Positions 25,195 to 33,276 of a stretch of 51,200 nucleotides of DNA are shown in pieces. Position 1 is the first letter of the stretch. Every line of letters starts with the position of its first letter. Location of the stretch: NCBI RefSeq assembly GCF_021442385.1, contig NZ_MUZA01000048.1:1-51200 (forward strand), in the 5' to 3' direction. The notes beneath the pieces are model-generated. The model worked only from the letters and a program-made list of their open reading frames with translations, was not told the origin of the DNA and did not search any database. Both the position numbers and the translations under genes were made by a program. This DNA comes from Micromonospora sp. MH99. Lineage in GTDB: Bacteria; Actinomycetota; Actinomycetes; Mycobacteriales; Micromonosporaceae.

Positions 25195-26097
25195 ATGCCG
25201 AAAGCTCCTCGTCGGCCGCCGCAGTTGCGGGGTCGGGTCTTCCGTGGCTCGACCGCCGTCTCGCGAGGCCTGCTGACCCGCAACGACCTCCGCAGCTCGG
25301 CGTGGCGACCGCTCTTTCGGGACGTCTACGCCGATGCCCAGGTCACCGTCACCCACACCATCAGATGCGCCGCTGTCGGACGCTGGTTGGTCCCGCCCGG
25401 CGCCGCCATCGCGGGGCGTGCTGCCGCCGGCCTCTACGGCTGCGCACAGCCGATCGCGAACGACCCGGTCGACGTCCTCGTCCCCGCCGCCACCCGGATC
25501 GGCCCGAGCGCCGGCATCCGGGTCCACCACGCGGAGATCGACTCCGGCGACACCGTGGACCGGGCCGGGATCACGGTGACCAGCCCGGCGCGTACCTGCT
25601 GGGACCTGGCCCGCTGGCTCGACGTGATCGAGGCGGTGGTCGTCATCGACGCCATGCTGGCGAGCCGGCTGACGACCGCGCCAGCCCTGCGCGAGTACGC
25701 GCTGAGCCGGGCCGGACGACGCGGCTGGCGGTCGCTGCTACGCGCAGTCGACCTGGCCGACGCGGGCGCGGAGTCCCCGCAGGAGTCGCGCACCCGGGTG
25801 CGGCTGGTGCTCGCCGGCCTGCCGCGACCGGAGACGCAGTGGGTCGTGGCCGAGCAGGGCCGGTTCGTGGCCCGACTGGACCTGGCCTGGCCGCAGTTCA
25901 AGGTCGCCGTGGAGTACGACGGGCTCTGGCACGACGACCCCGAGCAGTTCCACCGGGACCGCCGACGCCTCAACCGACTGCTCGGCGGCGACTGGATCGT
26001 GCTCCACCTGACCGCCAGACGCCTCCGGGACGACTTCGACGGGTTCCTCGCCGAGGTCCGAGCCGCGTTGCGAACCCGCTCGCGCTTTCCTCGGTGA
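25195..26097 (+). CDS. AbiEi-like / DUF559 (Vsr-like PD-(D/E)XK) endonuclease-domain protein
   Basis: 300 aa from the ATG at 25195. The N-terminal half has features of the AbiEi-type module of actinobacterial DUF559 proteins: an early winged-helix stretch (GLLTRNDLRSSAWRPLFRDVY), AGRAAAGLYGC, and VTSPARTCWDLARWLDVIEAVVVIDAML. The C-terminal ~95 residues are the nuclease-like part: ARLDLAWPQFKVAVEYDGLWH supplies the Asp and the E-x-D of a PD-(D/E)XK core, then HRDRRRLNRLLGGDWIVLHLT as in Vsr/DUF559 folds. These genes are common and usually orphan in actinobacteria; no role is proven. Here the gene lies between two inverted hairpin elements, five bases from the right one. Confidence 0.85.
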   Translation: MPKAPRRPPQLRGRVFRGSTAVSRGLLTRNDLRSSAWRPLFRDVYADAQVTVTHTIRCAAVGRWLVPPGAAIAGRAAAGLYGCAQPIANDPVDVLVPAATRIGPSAGIRVHHAEIDSGDTVDRAGITVTSPARTCWDLARWLDVIEAVVVIDAMLASRLTTAPALREYALSRAGRRGWRSLLRAVDLADAGAESPQESRTRVRLVLAGLPRPETQWVVAEQGRFVARLDLAWPQFKVAVEYDGLWHDDPEQFHRDRRRLNRLLGGDWIVLHLTARRLRDDFDGFLAEVRAALRTRSRFPR

Positions 26098-26101
26098 CGG
26101 T

Positions 26102-26173
26102 GATCGCGCTCGAACATGGAAGTAGTGGCCTCCCCGTCGAGGGAGGCCACTACTTCATGGATCGAGCACGATC
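26102..26173. repeat. 72-bp hairpin element, right copy of an inverted pair
   Basis: Outer arms GATCGCGCTCGA (26102-26113) and TCGAGCACGATC (26162-26173) pair with one mismatch; the inner 15-bp stem (26120-26134 with 26141-26155) is perfect with a 6-base loop. It begins four bases after the nuclease gene's stop and 28 bases from the convergent binding-protein gene, so it may also act as a terminator. Confidence 0.9.
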
Positions 26174-26201
26174 ATGGTCGGCGCGCGGGGTGCGCGGCTG
26201 G

Positions 26202-27149
26202 TCAGGCGGCGGGGAGGTACTTGGCCAGGTCGTCGAGGATCTTGTTGGCGGCGCCGACGCCGATGCCGGTCATCCAGACCTCGTCGGAGACCGGGTACGC
26301 CTTGCCGGCCTTGACCGCGCCGAGGCCCTTCCAGAGGGTGCCGCCCGCCACCTTGGCCTGCTCGGCGGCTGCCTTGTCGCCGTACGCGGTCACGAAGATG
26401 ACGTCGCCGTCGACCTCGTTGATCCGCTCGGGGCTGACCAGGTCGAAGCGCTTGTCCTCCTTGTTGGCCAGCATCTGCCGCTCGGGGCGGCCGAGGCCGG
26501 TGTCGCCGACGACGATGCCGGAGAAGGAGTCCGGGCCGTACACCCGGATGTTGCCCGGGATGAAGCGCACGATCGACACCTTGCGGGCGGCGGGGTCACC
26601 GAGGGTGGCGCCGAAGTCCTTGGCCCGCTTCTCGTACGCGCCGAGCAGGTCCTTGGCCTGCTGTTCGCGGCCGAGCGCCTTGCCGTCGAGCAGGAAGTTG
26701 TCCTTCCAGGTGATGCCCACCTTGTCGGTGAACACGGTGGGCGCGATGGCGGCCAGCTCGTCGTAGAACTTCTCCTGGCGGAACTTGCTGCCGAGGATGA
26801 GGTCCGGCTTGAGTGCGTTGATCGCCTCCAGGTCGGGCTCGGTGAGCACCCCGACCTCCTTGATGCCGGTGAGCTTGTCCGCACCGAAGTACGTCGGCCA
26901 GCTCTTCGCCTCACCTGCGGTGGCCGCGCCGACGGGGGTGATGCCCAGCGAGAGCGCCGTGTCGATCTTGTCGGTGTCGAGCACGACGACGCGCTTGGGG
27001 TCGGCCGGGACCTTGGTGGTGCCCATGGCGTGGGTGATCTCCCGGGTCTCCCCGGTGGCGGAGCCGGCGACCGGGTCGCTCTCACCGCAGGCGGTGAGGC
27101 CGGCCCCGAGGGCGACGGCCGCGGCGAGAGCGGCGACGAGACGACGCAT
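26202..27149 (-). CDS. Iron-siderophore ABC transporter substrate-binding lipoprotein
   Basis: 315 aa. Lipoprotein signal 1-20 with lipobox LTAC and Cys21. The body is a class III (FepB/FhuD-type) binding protein: HAMGTTKVPADPKRVVVLD, LGITPVGA, LTEPDLEAINALKPDLILGS, a long linking helix, and VSIVRFIPGNIRVYGPDSFSG. The start ATG at 27149 shares one base with the stop of the ATPase gene (TGATG), so translation is coupled. The gene is last in a minus-strand operon of two permeases and an ATPase under an iron box. The siderophore cannot be told from sequence. Confidence 0.93.
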   Translation of the reverse strand: MRRLVAALAAAVALGAGLTACGESDPVAGSATGETREITHAMGTTKVPADPKRVVVLDTDKIDTALSLGITPVGAATAGEAKSWPTYFGADKLTGIKEVGVLTEPDLEAINALKPDLILGSKFRQEKFYDELAAIAPTVFTDKVGITWKDNFLLDGKALGREQQAKDLLGAYEKRAKDFGATLGDPAARKVSIVRFIPGNIRVYGPDSFSGIVVGDTGLGRPERQMLANKEDKRFDLVSPERINEVDGDVIFVTAYGDKAAAEQAKVAGGTLWKGLGAVKAGKAYPVSDEVWMTGIGVGAANKILDDLAKYLPAA

Positions 27150-28093
27150 CAGAGTCCTTTCGAGGGGTACGTGCCGGCGAGCGGGTTGACCGCGTCGCCG
27201 GTGGCGGGTCGGGCGTCCGGTACGGACGCCGTCGACGAATCGGAGCCGCCGGCGGCAGCGGGGCCGCCGGTGTGGGCGGGGCCGCCGGTGTGGGCGGGGC
27301 CGCCGGTGTGGGCGGGGCCGCCGGTGTGGGCGGGCACCACGAGCGGCGCTCCGGTCACCGGGCAGGGGACGACGACGCAGGCCAGCCCGAAGACATCCCG
27401 GACCAGGTCCGCGGTGAGGATCTCCCGGGGCGGCCCGGCTGCCACCACCGCGCCGTCGCGCATCGCGATCAGGTGGTCGGCGTAGCGGGCCGCCTGGTTG
27501 AGGTCGTGCAGCACGGCAACCACGGTGCGGCCCCGCTCGACGCGCAACCGGTGCAGCAGGTCCAGCACCTCCACCTGGTGGGCCAGGTCGAGGAAGGTGG
27601 TCGGTTCGTCCAGCAGCAGGGCGTCGGTGTCCTGGGCGAGGGTCATGGCGATCCACACGCGTTGCCGCTGGCCGCCGGAGAGGCTGTCCACCGGCCGGTC
27701 GGCCAGGTCGGCCACGTCGGCCAGGCTCATCGCCTCGTCCACCGCCGCGGCGTCGGAGGACGACCACTGCCGCCACCACCGCTGGTACGGCTGCCGGCCG
27801 CGCCCGACCAGGTCGGCCACCGTGACGCCCTCGGGCACGAGCGGGCTCTGCGGCAGGACGCCGAGCCGGCGGGCCACGTCGCGGGTGGGCAGGTCACGGA
27901 TGGCGGTGCCGTCCAGCAGGACCGTGCCGCGTCGCGGGGTGAGCAGGCGGGCCATCGTGCGCAGCAGGGTGGACTTGCCGCAGGCGTTGGGGCCGACGAT
28001 GACGGTGAACGCGTCGGTCGGCAGGTCCAGGGTGAGCCCGTCGAGCACGGTCCTCTCGTCGTAGCCGACCACCAGGTCGCGGGTGGAGAGCAT
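27149..28093 (-). CDS. Iron-siderophore ABC transporter ATP-binding protein with repetitive C-terminal tail
   Basis: 314 aa. The ATG at 28093 is chosen over the overlapping GTG at 28117 because AAGGAG sits seven bases before it. Walker A GPNACGKST (~36-44), signature SLSGGQRQRV, Walker B ALLLDEPTTFLD and the switch His in VAVLHDLNQAARYAD are intact, as in FecE/FepC. After the ATPase core a non-family tail of about 50 residues contains four GPAHTG units encoded by perfect 18-bp repeats, then Ala/Gly/Ser-rich sequence. The tail should not affect catalysis. It couples ATP hydrolysis to ferric-siderophore import through the two upstream permeases. Confidence 0.94.
   Translation of the reverse strand: MLSTRDLVVGYDERTVLDGLTLDLPTDAFTVIVGPNACGKSTLLRTMARLLTPRRGTVLLDGTAIRDLPTRDVARRLGVLPQSPLVPEGVTVADLVGRGRQPYQRWWRQWSSSDAAAVDEAMSLADVADLADRPVDSLSGGQRQRVWIAMTLAQDTDALLLDEPTTFLDLAHQVEVLDLLHRLRVERGRTVVAVLHDLNQAARYADHLIAMRDGAVVAAGPPREILTADLVRDVFGLACVVVPCPVTGAPLVVPAHTGGPAHTGGPAHTGGPAHTGGPAAAGGSDSSTASVPDARPATGDAVNPLAGTYPSKGL
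27263..27334. repeat. Perfect 18-bp tandem repeat, four copies
   Basis: Four identical 18-bp units at 27263-27280, 27281-27298, 27299-27316 and 27317-27334 encode (GPAHTG)4 on the minus strand. The unit is a multiple of three, so copy-number change keeps the frame. Confidence 0.95.
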
Positions 28094-28100
28094 CACACGA

Positions 28101-28106
28101 CTCCTT
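28101..28106 (-). promoter_or_regulatory. Ribosome binding site fixing the ATPase start
   Basis: AAGGAG on the minus strand, seven bases before the ATG at 28093 and inside the end of the upstream permease gene. It makes 28093 a better start than the GTG at 28117. Confidence 0.75.
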
Positions 28107-28113
28107 GAGGGCG

Positions 28114-29211
28114 TCACGACGACCGCCGCCGTCCACGAAGCAACAGGAAGATGAGGTACGGGCCGCCGATCGCGGCGGTCAGCACACCGGCCGGCAGCTG
28201 GGTGGGTGCGAACAGCCGCCGCCCGGCCAGGTCGGCCAGCACCAGCAGCAGCGCGCCGAGCAGCGCGGCGCAGACCAGCGGGGGCCGTTCGGCGCGGACC
28301 AGCCGGCGGGCCAGTTGGGGTGCGACGAGCGCCACGAAGTCGACGGCGCCGACCTGGGCGGTGACCATCGCGGCGACGAGCACGCCGGTGCCGGCCAGCC
28401 CGATCCGGCGGGCCACGGGACGCAGCCCGACGCCCCGCGCGGTGTCGTCGTCCAGGGCGGTGCTGTTCAGCGCCCAGCCGGCCCAGGCCAGCACCGGCAG
28501 CAGCACCAGCAGGGTGCCGGCGATCCAGGCGGCCTCGGTCCAGCCCTTGCCGGCGAGGGTGCCGATCAGCCAGATCTGCGCCCGCAGCCCGTCGATCGGG
28601 TCGGCGGTGAGCATGACCACCTCGGTGAGCGCCCGGAAGGCGAACGCGACAGCCACGCCGGCGAGGACGAACCGCTGCGCGGCCAGCCCGTGCCGGGCGC
28701 CGAGGGCGAACAGCAGCACGGCCGCCAGGAGTCCGCCGACCAGCGCGCTCGGCGCCACCAGCACCGCCGCCGCACCGCTGGTCAGCGCCACTGTCGCGGC
28801 GAGGCCGGCGCCCTGGGTGATGCCGATGACGTCCGGGCTCGCGAGGGGGTTGCGCGCCACGCTCTGGATCAGCGTGCCGGCCACGCCGAAGGCCGCCCCG
28901 GCCACCGCGGCCAGCACGATCCGGGGCAACCGCAGATCAAAGACGACGAGGTCGTACGGGGTGCCCGCGCCGGAGAGCGCCCGCAGCACGTCGGCCGGGG
29001 CGACGTAGGGGGTGCCGAGGGACAGGCTGAGCAGCATCGCGAGCAGGAGCAGCACGGTCAGCACGGCGGCGACCAGCACCGCCCGGCGGCGGATCTGCAG
29101 GCTGACCGGGCCCAGCAGCAGCAGTGACCGCCCCGGCAGCCGGGCAGAGCCGCCACCGGGCGAGGCGGCGGGGCCTGCCGGGCCGGGGACCGGGCGCTGG
29201 GTGGTCGTCAC
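28114..29211 (-). CDS. FecCD-family siderophore permease (second of two)
   Basis: 365 aa from the GTG at 29211, which overlaps the stop of the preceding permease by four bases (GTGA). The first ~40 residues are a Pro/Gly/Arg-rich cytosolic extension; about ten membrane helices follow. FecCD markers: LRLPRIVLAAVAGAAFGVAG, IQSVARNPLASPDVIG, and near the end TQLPAGVLTAAIGGPYLIFLLLR, which includes the ATPase-coupling segment. It pairs with the 29208-30254 product to form the membrane channel. Confidence 0.93.
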   Translation of the reverse strand: MTTTQRPVPGPAGPAASPGGGSARLPGRSLLLLGPVSLQIRRRAVLVAAVLTVLLLLAMLLSLSLGTPYVAPADVLRALSGAGTPYDLVVFDLRLPRIVLAAVAGAAFGVAGTLIQSVARNPLASPDVIGITQGAGLAATVALTSGAAAVLVAPSALVGGLLAAVLLFALGARHGLAAQRFVLAGVAVAFAFRALTEVVMLTADPIDGLRAQIWLIGTLAGKGWTEAAWIAGTLLVLLPVLAWAGWALNSTALDDDTARGVGLRPVARRIGLAGTGVLVAAMVTAQVGAVDFVALVAPQLARRLVRAERPPLVCAALLGALLLVLADLAGRRLFAPTQLPAGVLTAAIGGPYLIFLLLRGRRRSS

Positions 29212-30254
29212 GCGGTCACCACCCGGGCGCGGCGGACCAGCACGGCCAGCAGCGGCGCACCGATCAGAGCGGTGATGATCCCGGCCGGTATCTCGCCGGG
29301 CGGGGCGACGAGCCGGCCGACGACGTCGGCGCCGAGCAGCAGCGCGGGCCCGAGCAGGGCGGAGACGGCGAGGGTCCAGCGGTGGTCCGCGCCGACCAGG
29401 GCGCGGGCCAGGTGCGGCACGGCCAGCCCGACGAAGGCGACCGGCCCGGCGGCGGCCACCGCGGCGCCGGTCAGCAGCACCGCGGCGAGGCCACCACCGA
29501 GGCGGACCAGCCCGATGCGGTGGCCCAGGCCGCGGGCCACGTCGTCGCCGAGAGCCAGCGCGTCCAGGCCCCGGGCCACCAGGACCGCCAGCAGCAACCC
29601 GACGAGGACGAAGGGCAGCACCTGGGCGGTGACGCCGAGGTCCCGGCCGGCCAGCCCGCCGACGACCCAGAACCGGTACTCCTCGAAGGTGCGGGCGTCG
29701 ATGCTGAGCAGCGCGTACACCCCGGAGGCGAGGCTGGCGTCGAGCGCCGCGCCGACCAGCGCGAGGGTGACCGGACTCGCGCCCTCGCGGGCCCGGCTGG
29801 CGATGGCGAAGACCAGCAGCCCGGCGACCAGCGCCCCGGCGATGCCGAACCAGACGTAGCCGGCGAGCGTGCCAACGCCGAGGACGGAGATGGCGAGCAC
29901 CACGCCGAACGACGCGCCGGCGCTGATGCCGAGGATGCGGGGCTCGGCGAGGGGGTTGCGGGTGAGCGCCTGGAACAGCACCCCGGCCACGGCGAGGGCG
30001 AGCCCGACAGCGAGGCCCAGGGCGGTACGCGGCATGCGCAGTTCCCAGACGATCGTGCTCGCGTCGCTGCCGTCCGGCGCGACGATGGCGTGCCACACGG
30101 CACCGACACCGAGTGGCCGGCTGCCCAGCGCGAAGCTCGCCAGCACGGCGAGCAGCAGCACCAGTGCCGCCCCGACGGTGACGGCCACCCGCCGGCCGGT
30201 ACGGGTACCGGACCGGTTGCGGGCCGGCGTCGGCCGGTCGACGAGGGTGGTCAC
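29208..30254 (-). CDS. FecCD-family siderophore permease (first of two)
   Basis: 348 aa from GTG at 30254 with CAGGAG just upstream. About ten membrane helices. Family markers: LRMPRTALGLAVGLALAVAG, QALTRNPLAEPRILGISAG, VAFVGLAVPHLARALVG and PGEIPAGIITALIGAPLLAVLVRRAR. First gene of the operon; the iron box lies 22 bases upstream of its start. The four genes are joined by overlapping starts and stops, which favours equal translation. Confidence 0.94.
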   Translation of the reverse strand: MTTLVDRPTPARNRSGTRTGRRVAVTVGAALVLLLAVLASFALGSRPLGVGAVWHAIVAPDGSDASTIVWELRMPRTALGLAVGLALAVAGVLFQALTRNPLAEPRILGISAGASFGVVLAISVLGVGTLAGYVWFGIAGALVAGLLVFAIASRAREGASPVTLALVGAALDASLASGVYALLSIDARTFEEYRFWVVGGLAGRDLGVTAQVLPFVLVGLLLAVLVARGLDALALGDDVARGLGHRIGLVRLGGGLAAVLLTGAAVAAAGPVAFVGLAVPHLARALVGADHRWTLAVSALLGPALLLGADVVGRLVAPPGEIPAGIITALIGAPLLAVLVRRARVVTA

Positions 30255-30275
30255 GAGTCTCCTGCACGTTCGAGC

Positions 30276-30294
30276 TTAGGTTCGCCTAACCTTA
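30276..30294. promoter_or_regulatory. IdeR/DmdR (DtxR-family) iron box
   Basis: A 19-bp site beginning TTAGGTT and ending CTAACCTTA matches 16 of 19 positions of the DtxR/IdeR consensus TTAGGTTAGGCTAACCTAA. It lies 22 bases before the first permease gene, so Fe2+-bound repressor should shut the operon when iron is sufficient. Confidence 0.9.
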
Positions 30295-30314
30295 GCCGAC
30301 CTGCAGAAAGTGAC

Positions 30315-32246
30315 CTAACCGGCGTCGGTCGATGCCGACCCGGACGTGTCCGGGTCGCGCGCCGTGCTGCCGTCCCCGGTCGCCGCACCGCCGCCCGGCA
30401 GCACGTCAAGTGGCCGCATCATCTCGTTGTCCTCGTGCTCCAGGAGGTGACAGTGCCAGGCGTAGCGGCCGGGCAGGTCGAAGCGCGCCTTGATCCGGGT
30501 CACCTCCCACGGGTACGCGAGCACCGTGTCCATCCGTCCCCGTTCCCCCGGAGCCGGCGGCACCCGGCCCGAATGTCCGCGGCCGAGCACCTCGAACTGG
30601 GCCTGGTGCAGGTGGATCGGATGGACCAGGCGGGTGAAGTTGCGCAGTTCCCACACCTCGGTGGCGCCGAGGGTCGGCTGCTCGGTCGACGGATCGCTCC
30701 AGCGCATGGGCCGAGGACGGCCCCGCTCGTCGAGGGTGCCGAGCAGCATCGTCATCGACCCCGACGAGCCGGACATGCGCTCGTTGAGCGACAACCGCCG
30801 AACCCGCTCGGCCGCTGGCAGCCCAGGATGCGCCGGCAGCCGCAGCTGCTCCGGCGGCACGCTCCGGTCCGGGCCGGTCGCCTCGGTGACCACGAAGCGC
30901 AGCACCTGCCCGGTGGTTCGCGGATCGGCCGGCGGGAAGTCGACCCCGGGTCGGCCACCGCGGTACGCCCGGTCGGGTCCCTCGTTGACGAGGTACAGCT
31001 CGGTACCGGCGGGCACGTCGGTGAAGTCGACGATGACGTCGACCCGCTGGGCGGGGCCGAGGCCCACGCGTTCGTGCGACACCGGCTCGGGAAGGAACCC
31101 GCCGTCGCTGCCGATCTGCCAGATCGGCAGCACCGGGCGGGCCGGCCGCGCCGTGGCGTGGGCAGCCACGCTCAGCAGCAGAAAACGATTGTTGGAGGCG
31201 TTGAGCAGGCGGAACCGGTAGCGCCGCCGCTGCACCGTGAGGCTCGGCCAGGTGCGACCGTTGACCACGATTGTGGAGCCGGTGCCGTGCCACGAGCGCT
31301 CCCCCGGGTAGAGCAACTCGCCGTCGGCGGTGAAGCTCCGATCCTGGATCAGCAGGGGAATGTCGCGGTAGCGGGTGTCCGGCGGATCGTCGTGAGCCGG
31401 CGCCGGGCCGGGTAGCACCCCGTCCGGCAGGTCGTCGCCACCGAGCAGGTAGAAGCCGGCCGGCCCGGCGTAGACGTTCTGGGCGGTCACCCCCAACGTG
31501 TGGTCGTGGTACCAGAGGGTGCCCGGCGCCTGGTCGTTGGCGTACTCGAAGGTGGCCGAGCCCGGCGCCCAGCGCAGGCCGGAACGCTCGGCGAAGCGGG
31601 ACCGGAACTCGTCGTACGCGCTTCCGCAGACGGCGAAGTCGGACGGCAGGTCGCGCGCCACCGGCAGGTACCATGCCTCGGCGTGTCCGTCGCTCTCCTG
31701 CGGGCTGTGTGCACCGTGCAGATGCACCACCTGGGGCACCGGCCCGCGGTATCCGCGCGGGTCGCCGTCGCGACGGCCGTGCTGGTCCCGGTTGGCGTTT
31801 CCGCCGGCGGGGTTGGCCCAGTGCAGGGTGGGATCGACCGGCAGCAGGTGCGGCAGAAAGTCGCCCCGGCCGTCGACGAGCTGGTTGACCCAGGTCACGC
31901 GCACCGGGTGGTTCACCCGCGCCACGATGCTGGGCGCCGGGTAGCCGAAGCTGCCGGGGTGGGCCGTCGAGCCGTAACCCCACACCGTCGTACGCGGCCA
32001 CGAAGGCGGCAGGATCTGCTGGCGGAACTGTCGTACGCCGATGACGTACGTGTCCCGCTCCGGACCGGTCGCCACGGCCGGCATCGCCGGTGGGATCCGC
32101 AACGGCGCGACGTACTTCGGGATGTCGGCGGCGTCCAACGACGCCACTCCGGCGAGCGCGCGGCCCGCGGCCGTGGAGCCCGCCGGTACCAGCACCGCCG
32201 CGCCACCGGCGGCACCGGCGGCAAGCAGCCCTCGTCTGGTGACCAT
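30315..32246 (-). CDS. Tat-exported multicopper oxidase (CotA / bilirubin oxidase-like)
   Basis: 643 aa from the ATG at 32246 with GGGAGG upstream. The N-terminus has TRRGLLAAGAAGG, a twin-arginine signal. All four copper-ligand motifs are present: VHLHGAH (~190), WYHDHTLG (~265), HPIHLHQAQFEV (~580) and HCHLLEHEDNEMMRP (~615), giving a type 1 copper and the trinuclear cluster. The spacing and ESDGHAEAWY following the first motif match the CotA/phenoxazinone-synthase type. It oxidises phenols, bilirubin-like compounds or metals using O2. It lies upstream of the iron operon on the same strand, 60 bases away, so a ferroxidase link is possible but unproven. Confidence 0.93.
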   Translation of the reverse strand: MVTRRGLLAAGAAGGAAVLVPAGSTAAGRALAGVASLDAADIPKYVAPLRIPPAMPAVATGPERDTYVIGVRQFRQQILPPSWPRTTVWGYGSTAHPGSFGYPAPSIVARVNHPVRVTWVNQLVDGRGDFLPHLLPVDPTLHWANPAGGNANRDQHGRRDGDPRGYRGPVPQVVHLHGAHSPQESDGHAEAWYLPVARDLPSDFAVCGSAYDEFRSRFAERSGLRWAPGSATFEYANDQAPGTLWYHDHTLGVTAQNVYAGPAGFYLLGGDDLPDGVLPGPAPAHDDPPDTRYRDIPLLIQDRSFTADGELLYPGERSWHGTGSTIVVNGRTWPSLTVQRRRYRFRLLNASNNRFLLLSVAAHATARPARPVLPIWQIGSDGGFLPEPVSHERVGLGPAQRVDVIVDFTDVPAGTELYLVNEGPDRAYRGGRPGVDFPPADPRTTGQVLRFVVTEATGPDRSVPPEQLRLPAHPGLPAAERVRRLSLNERMSGSSGSMTMLLGTLDERGRPRPMRWSDPSTEQPTLGATEVWELRNFTRLVHPIHLHQAQFEVLGRGHSGRVPPAPGERGRMDTVLAYPWEVTRIKARFDLPGRYAWHCHLLEHEDNEMMRPLDVLPGGGAATGDGSTARDPDTSGSASTDAG

Positions 32247-32364
32247 GCCACACCTCCCATTCGCGTCCCATTCCCCGATAAGAGAATGAGTTTCGCGGAC
32301 GGGAACAAGTGCGACAGAACACCGATGCCACCCGTAAGAGGGACATCCGGCGCCGATCGCGCCG

Positions 32365-32370
32365 TAGGGT
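32365..32370 (+). promoter_or_regulatory. -10 box of a leaderless promoter
   Basis: TAGGGT six bases before the ATG at 32377, identical in sequence and spacing to the mhuD promoter. Confidence 0.55.
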
Positions 32371-32376
32371 GTAAGC

Positions 32377-32736
32377 ATGCGATTCGACAGGCACACGGTC
32401 GTCCTCCTGATCCGGCCGTCGGATCCGCCGGACCTGCCACTGGAGGCGATCGACCGGGTGCAGAGCGCCCACCTCGCCCACCAGGCGGGGTTCGTGGAGC
32501 AGGGGCTGGTGCTGGCGGCAGGGCCGTTCCTGGACGCCGACGACGGGCAACTGCGGGGCTTCGTCGTGTTCTCGATCTCGCCGGAGGAGGTACGCGCGCT
32601 CTACGCCGACGATCCGGCCGTCCGCGCCGGCCTGCTCGTCGCACGGGTGACGAGTTGGATGGTGCCCGAGGGCAACGTGCGGTTCGAGAGCGTGCCGATG
32701 CCCCGGTCGATGCTGGAGGCGGCCTCCGGCGACTGA
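32377..32736 (+). CDS. YciI family protein
   Basis: 119 aa. YciI features: a first strand HTVVLLIRPSDPPDLP, a helix with SAHLAHQAGFVEQGLVLAAGPF containing the conserved His, then GQLRGFVVFSISPEEVRALYADDPAVRAGLLVARVTSW, whose Asp-Pro is typical. The family adopts a ferredoxin-like dimer and may be enzymatic; substrates are mostly unknown. It is divergent from the multicopper oxidase gene with 130 bases between them. Leaderless start. Confidence 0.85.
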   Translation: MRFDRHTVVLLIRPSDPPDLPLEAIDRVQSAHLAHQAGFVEQGLVLAAGPFLDADDGQLRGFVVFSISPEEVRALYADDPAVRAGLLVARVTSWMVPEGNVRFESVPMPRSMLEAASGD

Positions 32737-32752
32737 GGCCGGCGAATCGGAA

Positions 32753-32791
32753 CCCTCGACGGTCAGCGAAGCGGGGCCCTCGACGGTCAGC
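32753..32791. repeat. 15-bp direct repeat, period 24
   Basis: CCCTCGACGGTCAGC occurs at 32753-32767 and 32777-32791, between and into the 3' ends of the convergent yciI and deaminase genes. It forms no strong hairpin. Confidence 0.7.
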
Positions 32792-33155
32792 CGGGCAGGC
32801 CGTCGATCGGGACCACCCGCAGGTCGTCCACCTCGCCGACGATCACCCGCAGCGACGGAAAGTAGGCACCGAGCACCTGACCGCACCTGTCGCACGGCTC
32901 GATGACCGCGCGGCCCCGGTCGGTGACCGTGACGATCGTCTCCAGCTCGGTCACGCCCTGAGTGGCGGCGGCGCCGATCACGACCAGTTCCGCGCAGGTG
33001 TCACCGCTGTCGTGCTGGATGTTCACGCCGGAGAACACCCGCCCATCGGCGGTCCGGGCGGCCGACGCACCGGTGTGGCGCTGGCTGCGGCACCGCAGCT
33101 TGGCGACCGCAGTGGCGGCCTGCACCAACGCCCGGTCGGTGTCCCGCAGCTCCAT
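32787..33155 (-). CDS. Cytidine/blasticidin-S deaminase-like enzyme
   Basis: 122 aa from the ATG at 33155; the frame is open further upstream but only this start gives a protein of family length, and a G-rich ribosome site precedes it. Zinc-site motifs are present: CAELVVIGAAA (Cys and catalytic Glu) and PCDRCGQVL (two Cys). The N-terminal ASAARTADGRVFSGVNI strand pair is as in cytidine deaminases. Sequence around the active site recalls blasticidin-S deaminase at least as much as housekeeping Cdd, so the substrate may be a free nucleoside or a nucleoside-like compound. A -10-like TAGAGT is on the minus strand at 33187-33192. Confidence 0.82.
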   Translation of the reverse strand: MELRDTDRALVQAATAVAKLRCRSQRHTGASAARTADGRVFSGVNIQHDSGDTCAELVVIGAAATQGVTELETIVTVTDRGRAVIEPCDRCGQVLGAYFPSLRVIVGEVDDLRVVPIDGLPG

Positions 33156-33276
33156 CCCGGCCCCCCAGCGCTCGACGTCGGCCGCAACTCTAGACGGCGG
33201 TGGACGCGCTGCCGCACCGCTTGAGGCGGTAACCCAGGAGCGATCCGCCGCCGCGCTGCCTATCCTTGGGCACGAC

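Noticed and set aside
27263..27334. Tandem repeats as a CRISPR array
   Set aside because: Units are contiguous without spacers and lie inside a coding sequence.
27150..27779. N-terminal extension of the siderophore-binding protein into the ATPase gene
   Set aside because: The lipoprotein signal begins exactly at 27149 and the upstream part is the ATPase gene in another frame.
32269..32288. CATTC-N10-GAATG dyad in the multicopper oxidase/yciI spacer as a copper-regulator site
   Set aside because: Five-base arms only, no match to a copper operator I can name, and no copper regulator nearby.
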